IMG/VR virus record: IMGVR_UViG_3300034073_000123
Span: 1-20,199 of that record
Origin: a virus
Reading direction: 5' to 3' (one strand)
DNA length: 20,199 nucleotides
Part shown: in pieces, positions 13,606-20,199 of the stretch
Layout: each line of letters begins with the position of its first letter
Numbering within the stretch: position 1 is the stretch's first letter
Notes under the pieces: generated by a model
The model's input: the letters and a program-made list of their open reading frames with translations, nothing else
The model's database searches: none
What the model was told of the DNA's origin: nothing
Made by a program: the position numbers and the translations under genes

Positions 13606-16015
13606 AGCACTAAAATATCAAATGGCATTTAAAACAGTTGACAATAAAGATGTCACTGTTGACTTTCGTGTTGAAGGTGCAACTGGGCCTGTGATTGAAT
13701 TACAGGCAGGTGTGCGACCTGTGGTATTTCGTGAGTATAATACTGATGAGGATATTTTTAAGCCAATAAGAGCGTTCCTATGCGAGATACAGATAATGAC
13801 AAATGTTAATGGGGTAACGCTTGATACTTTCATAGCAAATAATGATACTGACATTGAAGCTATCGTACATTATAATGGGTACTATGGAATTAGTACATGG
13901 TATGGCTATATTTTACAAGATGACATTGAAGAGGTATGGGATGATGGGAATCACTACTTGATTGTTAGAGCAGCAGAGGGGTTTGGTTTACTAAAAAACA
14001 TCCCTTTTGCCGTAGCAGGTGCCGAGCCAGTTGGTAAATATACACCACTTCAATTTATTGAAAATGCTTTATCCACTCTCACATCTGGTGTTACGGCTGA
14101 TTATTATGTGCTTAATAATCTGTTTCACGATAGCATGGTTGATACTGCGGGTAGGCATCCGCTCAATCAATGCTATATTGATGCGAAAACCTTTCAACAA
14201 GAAGCGACTGTTTATGATGATTGCTATACTGTGATTGAAAAGATTTGTGCTGCCTTTGGGCAATCAATTTTCTTTGATGGGCAAATGTGGTTATTTAGAC
14301 CAGAAGAACTTTACACATCGTACAATAATAATCTAAGGGTTGCAAATGTCACATCGGTAAATCAGTTTGAGATACTTACAAGATATGACATCGAAATAGG
14401 TGTAGGAAGAGAGATGCAACCGATAATGCCTGAGATGTTAAGGAGTGTGAATCGGGCAACAAAGTTTGATGAGGTTGATTTCTATTATAATGGCTTTGAT
14501 GAAATGTTGCAAAATGAAACATTTGCAAGAGGTGCATTGACATCATCAAGTGCAACAACAAAAACATATAATGTAGATTCTTGGACATTTCGAAGAGGTG
14601 GACTTGATTCTACTACGGCAGGGACAGGAACATTCGCAGCCAGGGAAATTTTTAACTCATCTTTAGGCGGTGGTTTACTTGAGCGTTATATTTTCTTAGA
14701 TTTAGCAACACCCGCAAGTGATTACCAATTTGTAAAATCACAATCGGTTGCAGTACCATCATTAGGTATTATAAAGTTTACCACCGATATAAAATGGGCA
14801 AATACAATTACTAATGATTTTGTCGAAGTAGCTTGGGTAATTTTGCAATCAGGCTCAACTTATTACTGCCTTAATGAAGAAGGCGAGTGGATTCTTGCAT
14901 TGTCTCTTAATGCTGCAACTGCAAGTTTTATTAGGTTAGATATTTCTGCAAGTTCAAATGTAGATATGACAACTTGGAACACAATACAAGTTGAATCAAA
15001 TATTTTACCAGTTGCAGGAAATGTAACAGTTTATCTTGGCTCAAGGACTACATCAACTGCGAATATTGTTTATTATAAAAATATGGAGTTTGAATATCTA
15101 TCCTCATTTGAATCTGGGCAAGATATTCGTAAAATATTAGGTATAAACTCATTGTATACAAAATCAACTACAATAAATAACTCATATAAAGATGAGATAT
15201 ACCTTGATGACCATTTCTCAGCATTGCATAAAGGTGCAATATTCCAAAGTGACCAAACTACTTTAACTGATGCGGATTGGTACAGATATAGATTTGCAGG
15301 TGAATCATACGGATTCCGTAGGCAGAATGCAACGGCAAGATGGCAACATAATCGATTTAATAGGAATAAAATTGATGTAAATATTTACGGCATTTCATGG
15401 GATACTGGCAGCGGTTTTGAACTCATGAACTTTAAGAATACTTATAGGTTCATGGATGATGACGTAAACAAAGTTTACTACCCTGCTAATATTAGTGAGA
15501 TTGATCTTGTGAATAATACTTGGTCAGGTAGCCTTGTTGAGGTATGGGATCAGACTAAAGACCTACCTACATCACAGACTTTTGAGGCTGATTTCACGCT
15601 TGGCACTTATACTACTTCACCACTTACCGCTCCACTTACATTGGTTACTTCTGGAGGTTTTAGCATTCAGACAAGTAACACGGCAAGGTATGATGCAGCT
15701 ACGACACTAACAACACCCGTCACGGTTGGTATTTTTGGAAATGTTTCGTGTTCATCTTACCCAAAAAATGTTACTTTTGAACTACGAAAATCAGGTACTG
15801 CAATACGGACTATAACTTACCCTGTTTATGTGGCAAATCAGCCATTTACTTTTGACTTATCCGTAGGTACGCAGACAATAGCTACAAATGATACTTTTAC
15901 TGTAGTAATTACTGGTCATTCATCAGTTACAATTGGAGGAGGAGATATGAAGATTAACACACCAGGAACGGCTTATACTTTCGATACTTACACAGATAAT
16001 TATTTATATCAATAA
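13598..16015 (+). CDS. Tail tip/baseplate hub-like protein (large minor tail protein)
   Basis: Large (805 aa) beta-rich protein directly after the tape measure gene, the place of distal tail/tip (Dit/Tal-like) proteins. The start is unsettled: TTG at 13598 (8-base overlap with the tape measure stop) gives MAKALKYQMAFKT, whereas ATG at 13622 begins at MAFKT. I prefer TTG because homologous-looking phage proteins begin with a (M)ALKYQ segment; this is from memory. The first ~330 residues (RPVVFREYNTDEDIFKPIRA, TVIEKICAAFGQSIFFDGQM) look like a hub. About 340-510 is a separate beta-sandwich, possibly carbohydrate-binding (FVEVAWVILQSGSTYYCLNE). About 550-650 carries conserved aromatic strands. 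The C-terminal ~140 residues form an Ig-like or jelly-roll beta domain. It likely contacts the host surface. Structure-based family is unproven. Confidence 0.7.
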   Translation: MAKALKYQMAFKTVDNKDVTVDFRVEGATGPVIELQAGVRPVVFREYNTDEDIFKPIRAFLCEIQIMTNVNGVTLDTFIANNDTDIEAIVHYNGYYGISTWYGYILQDDIEEVWDDGNHYLIVRAAEGFGLLKNIPFAVAGAEPVGKYTPLQFIENALSTLTSGVTADYYVLNNLFHDSMVDTAGRHPLNQCYIDAKTFQQEATVYDDCYTVIEKICAAFGQSIFFDGQMWLFRPEELYTSYNNNLRVANVTSVNQFEILTRYDIEIGVGREMQPIMPEMLRSVNRATKFDEVDFYYNGFDEMLQNETFARGALTSSSATTKTYNVDSWTFRRGGLDSTTAGTGTFAAREIFNSSLGGGLLERYIFLDLATPASDYQFVKSQSVAVPSLGIIKFTTDIKWANTITNDFVEVAWVILQSGSTYYCLNEEGEWILALSLNAATASFIRLDISASSNVDMTTWNTIQVESNILPVAGNVTVYLGSRTTSTANIVYYKNMEFEYLSSFESGQDIRKILGINSLYTKSTTINNSYKDEIYLDDHFSALHKGAIFQSDQTTLTDADWYRYRFAGESYGFRRQNATARWQHNRFNRNKIDVNIYGISWDTGSGFELMNFKNTYRFMDDDVNKVYYPANISEIDLVNNTWSGSLVEVWDQTKDLPTSQTFEADFTLGTYTTSPLTAPLTLVTSGGFSIQTSNTARYDAATTLTTPVTVGIFGNVSCSSYPKNVTFELRKSGTAIRTITYPVYVANQPFTFDLSVGTQTIATNDTFTVVITGHSSVTIGGGDMKINTPGTAYTFDTYTDNYLYQ

Positions 16016-16620
16016 TGGCAGATCCAGTAAAAGCAGAAGGTTTAGTCATAGCGTACACGATAGGTAGTACAATCTACCCTTTAGCGTGTGCGAAAAACGC
16101 AACTATGACCATCTCAAGGGATATGCTTGAACTCGCTCCTAAAACAAATAACACACATAGGCAGTTTATTCCTGGCAAGAGGGCAGCTACAATAACGGGG
16201 TCGGGACTTGTGAAGATTGTTGGTACTACTCAACATGGAATTGATTTCTTTGAGGACTTATTAACCACGGTTGATACCAAATACACTGCTTATCTTGACA
16301 TCATTGATCCGCAGAATAACTATCGGGTTTATCAGTTCCAATGTTACGTTACCGAGGTTTCGTATGATTCAACGGTGAACAATTTCGCTCAGTATAATTA
16401 TTCATTACAAGTAACTGGAGGGTTTACAGAGTTGACCGTTGTAGATACATACACAGTTAGTGGTGGAACCATTACGGGTCGTTCAACATCAACTCATAAA
16501 CTTGTGGCAATTGGTTATGGTGGGAAATGGTATTATAATTATTCTGTGGTAGGAACAACAATCACACTTGGAACGGCATTGAATGGTACTTCAGTCGTGG
16601 CAGCTTATATAACATTATAG
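16015..16620 (+). CDS. Second tail-tube-like protein (201 aa)
   Basis: The first ~145 residues follow the TP901-1-like tail tube pattern: KAEGLVIAYTIGSTIYPLAC with ATMTISRDMLELAPKTN, then GKRAATITGSGLVKIVG and FAQYNYSLQVTGGFTEL. A C-terminal ~50-residue strand-rich extension (VSGGTITGRSTSTHKLVAIG) looks like an Ig-like add-on. It overlaps the tip protein stop by one base (TAATG) and sits downstream of the tape measure and hub genes, not in the usual tube position. It could be a tail terminal ring/Dit-like adaptor or a second tube subunit. The first tube protein at 10500 is much shorter and lacks the extension. Confidence 0.6.
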   Translation: MADPVKAEGLVIAYTIGSTIYPLACAKNATMTISRDMLELAPKTNNTHRQFIPGKRAATITGSGLVKIVGTTQHGIDFFEDLLTTVDTKYTAYLDIIDPQNNYRVYQFQCYVTEVSYDSTVNNFAQYNYSLQVTGGFTELTVVDTYTVSGGTITGRSTSTHKLVAIGYGGKWYYNYSVVGTTITLGTALNGTSVVAAYITL

Positions 16621-16623
16621 AAT

Positions 16624-16962
16624 ATGTCAGAACATAATTTAAAAACAATTCGCAAAGGTGATACGTGGAGCATGGATTTGTCATTTTATGAAGAACCCTG
16701 CGAAACAACACCTATTGACGTGAGTACATGGACTTTCAAACTCATGGCTAAGAACTCAGCAGGAGTAACTCAATGGACTTGGGACAATGCCATCTTTGTA
16801 GCAGGAGCAACAACTAATCAGAGAATAGTTACACTCTCGGCAGTAACTACTGCAACTTATGCCGTTGGTGAGTTTGCCTATGATTTGCAAGTAACCACGG
16901 GAACGGGTACTTATACCTATATGACTGGTTTTGTAATCGTTGAAGACCAAATAACAAGCTAA
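16624..16962 (+). CDS. Small baseplate/fibre-associated beta protein (112 aa)
   Basis: Starts with an SEHNLKTIRKGDTWSMDLSF motif, a pattern (KGDTW...DLSF...PIDVSTWTFKL) seen in the N-terminal domain of phage upper-baseplate or fibre proteins (BppU/DUF2479-like). The remainder is beta-rich (VTLSAVTTATYAVGEFAYDL and MTGFVIVEDQITS). It is a single-domain version with no C-terminal fibre. It sits 4 bases after the tube-like gene and overlaps the fibre gene start by one base, so it is likely a tail tip or fibre adaptor. Family assignment is tentative. Confidence 0.55.
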   Translation: MSEHNLKTIRKGDTWSMDLSFYEEPCETTPIDVSTWTFKLMAKNSAGVTQWTWDNAIFVAGATTNQRIVTLSAVTTATYAVGEFAYDLQVTTGTGTYTYMTGFVIVEDQITS

Positions 16963-19196
16963 TGACAATCAAAGTAACATATAATGTGACGGATGTTTAT
17001 GTAACTCAGGAGGTTTCGCCTGTTTATATAAATGTATCATATAGCACTGGGGGTGGATCAGGTGCAGCCGTTTGGGGCAGTATTACAGGAACCCTATCCG
17101 ACCAAACCGACCTCCAAACTGCTCTCGATGGTAAAGTACCATATACGGGAGCAACGCAAGACGTGAGCCTTGGGGAATACGGCATTAATGTTGGTAATGT
17201 TATTTACGATACTACGCCAACGGGAATACCTACAGACCAAGGGGCAACGTATTGGGATGACCAAGCGGAGACGGTGGCACTTGTGATGAACGGAACGATT
17301 CAAAAAATCGGTGAGGATACATTTTATCATGTAAAAAATAGCACGGGTTCAACGATAGCCAAAGGTGTTGCAGTAAGGTTTGCTGGTAGTGATGGTGCGA
17401 GTGGTAAGATATTGATAGCACCATTTTTAGCGAATGGAACGTACCCATCGCAGTATTACATGGGGATTACGGCTGAGGAGATAGTTAATGGTGCTGATGG
17501 TAAAGTTTATCATTTCGGCAAGATAAGAGGCGTAAACACATCGGCATTTACTGATGGTGACATACTTTATTGTTCTACAACTGTTGCAGGTGGTTTTCAG
17601 ACTGCTGCTCCATCTGCTCCGAATAACATAGTCATTGCTGCTGCTGTGATAAACGCTGCGAATAACGGCACGTTGATGGTTCGTACAACAACGGGTAGTA
17701 ACATCAATACCGATGAGGGGGTGCTATTGACTACACCAACAAGCGGTGAGGTGCTGAAATACAACGGCTCACTTTGGGTGAACGATAGCGTGAGCGGTGC
17801 ATTAGGTTACACCCCTGCCAATGCAGCAACGACACTCACAATTAATGGGGTGACTTACGATTTGAGTACCTCACGCACATGGTCGGTTGGTAGTATTTCG
17901 GGGTCAGGTGCAAGTGGGCAGGTGGCTTATTGGACAGGAACGAGTAGTCAGAGTGGAAGTAATAATCTGTTTTGGGATGCAAGTAATAGCAGATTAGGAG
18001 TTGGCACAAATACGCCAAATTCAACACTTAGTGTTGCAGGTAATTTAAACATATCAGGAGGAACACAAGATTATATATTTAGCAAAAGGGGTAATGTAGT
18101 TTTAACATTGCAAAGCCAAAACTCAGGATTATTACAACAGACAGAATATTACACCAAAGATGGAGATGGTACTGATGACAATGGCTTTTCAATATTTGCA
18201 AAAGGCATCCCATCAGATATATCAAACTTTGAGCAGTTTAGATATTTTTATTCATCTTCTTTACAGAGTTATATAATTGGAACTAATAAAGGCGGTACGG
18301 GTTCTGATAGGGATATAAGAATAGGTAATACCTTAACGCCAACTGATTTGGTAATAAAGGCTACTACTGGAAATGTAGTTATAAACTCAACATCAGACGG
18401 CGGTCAACGCCTCCAAGTGCAAGGCACAACCTTACTCAACGGCAACGTAACCTTCTCATCCTCAACGGGGATGACTTGGGATGCGACAAACTCACGGCTT
18501 GGGATTGGGACTAATGCGCCATCAACTCAATTTCATGTTTCAGGTGCAAATGCAGGTATCTATTTAACAAGAATTTCACCTAATGAATCGTTTATTCTTA
18601 TAAGCAATACATCTGTGACTACTGGTGGGCAAATTCGAGGACTTGGGAATTCGGTAGGATTGCGTTTTACAAATCCAAATAGCACAACTGAATGGGCAAG
18701 ATTTCATTCTACTGGCAACTTTGGAATAGGCACAGGCGCAACCGACTCAGGCGAACGCCTTCAGGTGACGGGGACAATGAAGGTGACGGGGGCTGCAACT
18801 ATTTCATCAACAAATGACATCCTCACATTGGTTGGGGGTAGCGTAAGGACTACATTCAAAATGGGTGGTACGGCAGGTGGTTATACTGAAGTAGTCGGTA
18901 ATGGTACTGATTTTTATTTTACCACTAATGGAAACACTAATATTAGTTTTATAACTAATAACCAAGATAGGATGAGGATGACGGGTTCAACAGGTAATTT
19001 ACTCATTGGAACTACAACTGACATTGCATCTTCTTTGGTAACAATGAACTCAACTACTAAAGGCTTCCTACCTCCTCGAATGACAACCACACAAAAGAAC
19101 GCTATCAGTTCCCCTGCTGCGGGATTGGTTGTGTATGATACAACCGACAACAAGCACTATGGATATGATGGTACAACATGGAACGCATTTTATTAA
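16962..19196 (+). CDS. Tail fibre / receptor-binding protein with repeats
   Basis: A 744-aa Gly/Thr/Ser/Asn-rich fibre. The N-terminus (1-35) is a short TIKVTYNVTDVYVTQEVSPV stem likely docking to the tip; about 40-70 shows the DQTDLQTALDGKVPYTGATQ fibre motif. A collar-like block lies at 120-210 (VKNSTGSTIAKGVAVRFAGS). Several repeats follow: WDASNSRLGVGTNTPNSTLS (17973 on) and WDATNSRLGIGTNAPSTQFH (18477 on), plus two GERLQVTG-type repeats (18366-18425, 18711-18773). The C-terminal ~45 residues contain GFLPPRMTTTQKNAISSPAA and GLVVYDTTDNKHYGYDGTTW, the ending I recognise from many Bacteroidetes phage fibres; there is no S74 intramolecular chaperone. It should bind the host. Ends 9 bases before the next gene. 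Confidence 0.88.
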   Translation: MTIKVTYNVTDVYVTQEVSPVYINVSYSTGGGSGAAVWGSITGTLSDQTDLQTALDGKVPYTGATQDVSLGEYGINVGNVIYDTTPTGIPTDQGATYWDDQAETVALVMNGTIQKIGEDTFYHVKNSTGSTIAKGVAVRFAGSDGASGKILIAPFLANGTYPSQYYMGITAEEIVNGADGKVYHFGKIRGVNTSAFTDGDILYCSTTVAGGFQTAAPSAPNNIVIAAAVINAANNGTLMVRTTTGSNINTDEGVLLTTPTSGEVLKYNGSLWVNDSVSGALGYTPANAATTLTINGVTYDLSTSRTWSVGSISGSGASGQVAYWTGTSSQSGSNNLFWDASNSRLGVGTNTPNSTLSVAGNLNISGGTQDYIFSKRGNVVLTLQSQNSGLLQQTEYYTKDGDGTDDNGFSIFAKGIPSDISNFEQFRYFYSSSLQSYIIGTNKGGTGSDRDIRIGNTLTPTDLVIKATTGNVVINSTSDGGQRLQVQGTTLLNGNVTFSSSTGMTWDATNSRLGIGTNAPSTQFHVSGANAGIYLTRISPNESFILISNTSVTTGGQIRGLGNSVGLRFTNPNSTTEWARFHSTGNFGIGTGATDSGERLQVTGTMKVTGAATISSTNDILTLVGGSVRTTFKMGGTAGGYTEVVGNGTDFYFTTNGNTNISFITNNQDRMRMTGSTGNLLIGTTTDIASSLVTMNSTTKGFLPPRMTTTQKNAISSPAAGLVVYDTTDNKHYGYDGTTWNAFY
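17973..18773 (+). repeat. Internal fibre repeats
   Basis: Two ~69-base units (17973-18041, 18477-18545) encode WDAxNSRLGxGTNxP. Two ~60-base units (18366-18425, 18711-18773) encode the (G/E)RLQV-G motif. They are diverged at DNA level (about 60% by eye in the best stretch) but clear in protein. They mark repeating fibre shaft modules within the fibre gene. Confidence 0.75.
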
Positions 19197-19205
19197 AATC
19201 AATAT

Positions 19206-19499
19206 ATGAAACAAATAACCCCTTTCGCAGTATGGTTCAACGGTGCAAACGTTGATGCCGAGTATTTCGCAATGAAATCAATAGACGATAATTTGGAAGA
19301 CCAAGCACAATTCTATTGGCAGTTATTCGCCAAAACGCAGGATGCTGAAGGTAATGATGTAGTCGGTCAAGCACTCTCTCAAGGTAACTTGACTATGAGC
19401 GGTCAGGATTACTCCGATTGGGGAAATCAAGGTGGTTCTGACATTAACAATTGGGCATATTCTTGGGCAGCTAATATTCTGAACATTACTATCCTATGA
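19206..19499 (+). CDS. Small conserved-looking fibre-linked protein (97 aa)
   Basis: I do not recognise a named family. The protein begins MKQITPFAVWFNGANVDAEY, contains a DDNLEDQAQFYWQLFAKTQD acidic/aromatic block and ends with a SGQDYSDWGNQGGSDINNWA aromatic-rich segment followed by NITIL. It has no signal peptide or membrane segment. It lies between two fibre genes, 9 bases after the first, and shares an ATGA with the second, so a fibre assembly or fibre-tip role is likely by context. Confidence 0.65.
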   Translation: MKQITPFAVWFNGANVDAEYFAMKSIDDNLEDQAQFYWQLFAKTQDAEGNDVVGQALSQGNLTMSGQDYSDWGNQGGSDINNWAYSWAANILNITIL

Positions 19500-20199
19500 G
19501 GATAAACAAATCCTTAATAACTTATATCCCTGCATCGGGTGCGGGTAGTGGTACGGTGACATCTGTTGCGTTATCTGCTCCAACGGGGTTTACTGTGAGC
19601 GGATCTCCCGTTACAAGTGCAGGAACACTTGCCTTAGCCTTTACTACTGGCTATGGCATCCCTCCGCTCATGACGGGTAATAGTGGCAAGTTCCTCACCA
19701 CCAATGGCACAACAATGTCATGGGTGAATATTAGCGGGACTGATGTTACGGGTGCTGCTCTGACTGAGGTGGATGATACCAACGTAACACTCACCCTTGG
19801 TGGTACGCCATCAACGGCACTACTTCGCTCAGTGTCAATGACTCTTGGATGGGCAGGGCAACTTGCCGTCTCACGAGGCGGTTCGGGTGCGGCTACACTC
19901 ACGGGTGTTCTCATCGGTAATGGTACATCCGCATTCACAGCAGTAACAGGAGGCCCAAATCAGATACTTCGTGTTAACGGCACGGCTACGGGTTATGAGT
20001 TCTATACGGCATCGTTTCTGACAAATCCGATGACGCTCAATTATGACATGATTTATCAGGCGAGTGGCGTTCCTGCAAGGCTACCTGGCCCGACATCATC
20101 CACAAAGCAATTTCTTACCGCTCAAGGTAATGGCACGGCTACAACATCACTTGGGTGGGGTACGATAGCTACTGCCGACATACCATCGGCTGCACTTAC
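19496..20199 (+). CDS. Second tail fibre / collar-repeat protein (3' partial)
   Basis: Open from ATG 19496 (ATGA overlap with the previous gene) to the window edge with no stop, so it is truncated here (234 complete codons plus). The product begins MRINKSLITYIPASGAG and soon reads GTVTSVALSAPTGFTVSGSP then AGTLALAFTTGYG, followed by the LAVSRGGSGAATLTGVLIGN motif. These are hallmarks of repeat-rich phage tail fibre and collar proteins. By eye the DNA is clearly more GC-rich than the helicase end, suggesting recent exchange of a host-range gene. Probably a long fibre; its C-terminal receptor-binding part lies outside the window. Confidence 0.85.
   Translation, partial: MRINKSLITYIPASGAGSGTVTSVALSAPTGFTVSGSPVTSAGTLALAFTTGYGIPPLMTGNSGKFLTTNGTTMSWVNISGTDVTGAALTEVDDTNVTLTLGGTPSTALLRSVSMTLGWAGQLAVSRGGSGAATLTGVLIGNGTSAFTAVTGGPNQILRVNGTATGYEFYTASFLTNPMTLNYDMIYQASGVPARLPGPTSSTKQFLTAQGNGTATTSLGWGTIATADIPSAAL

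Noticed and set aside
17973-18773. Diversity-generating retroelement variable/template repeats
   Set aside because: The repeats are of protein-level shaft type, not adenine-specific variants, and no reverse transcriptase gene is visible in the window.
19651-19938. 95-aa frame on the - strand in the second fibre
   Set aside because: The + strand is open through the same region as a fibre-type protein to the window edge, and the - frame is Pro/Val/Ser-rich as expected for the reverse of Gly/Thr-rich fibre DNA.
1-20199. tRNA or rRNA genes
   Set aside because: No cloverleaf or rRNA-like sequence was seen by eye; a covariance search was not possible here.

Overview
The window is the late (virion structure) region of a tailed double-stranded DNA phage or prophage with a siphovirus-type, HK97-fold plan. 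It opens with the tail end of a replication gene. A Bacteroidota host is likely: starts are preceded by A/T-rich sequence rather than Shine-Dalgarno boxes, two TAnnTTTG motifs (the Bacteroidota -7 promoter element) sit just before genes, and several proteins look like those I know from Bacteroidetes phages and prophages (VapE-type primase-helicase, GFLPPRMT-type fibre tail). This is inference from sequence features; no integrase, tRNA or host gene is present to fix the host or the lifestyle.

Layout, all on the + strand: 1-887 is the C-terminal part of a VapE/D5-like replication ATPase. 888-1149 is the only sizeable non-coding gap. It is packed with copies of GGGYAAC in both orientations, nested inverted repeats and an AT-rich core, so it is a candidate replication origin or regulatory region. 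1150-7533 is the packaging and head module: a small unknown protein, small and large terminase, portal, a short 54-aa ORF, a MuF/SPP1-gp7 minor head protein, a two-part prohead protease and the major capsid protein. A hairpin-plus-T-tract terminator follows the capsid gene. 7593-9059 is a two-gene cassette (SAM methyltransferase and GT4-like glycosyltransferase) between capsid and connector genes. 9047-10493 holds the head-tail connector, an HK97 gp10-like protein and a likely tail completion protein. 10500-13605 is the tail tube protein, a tail assembly chaperone pair joined by a -1 ribosomal frameshift, and the tape measure protein. 13598 to the window end is the tail tip and host recognition region: a large tip/hub protein, a second tail-tube-like protein, a small beta-sandwich protein, a 744-aa repeat-containing fibre, a small unknown protein and a second fibre that runs off the window.

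Most genes abut or overlap by 1-30 bases, as in one long late operon, probably interrupted or attenuated at the terminator after the capsid gene. The most informative non-gene signals are the repeat-rich gap at 888-1149, the A AAA AAG frameshift site at 11285-11291 with a candidate hairpin 7 bases downstream, and two promoter-like boxes placed so close to the ATG that leaderless transcripts are possible.
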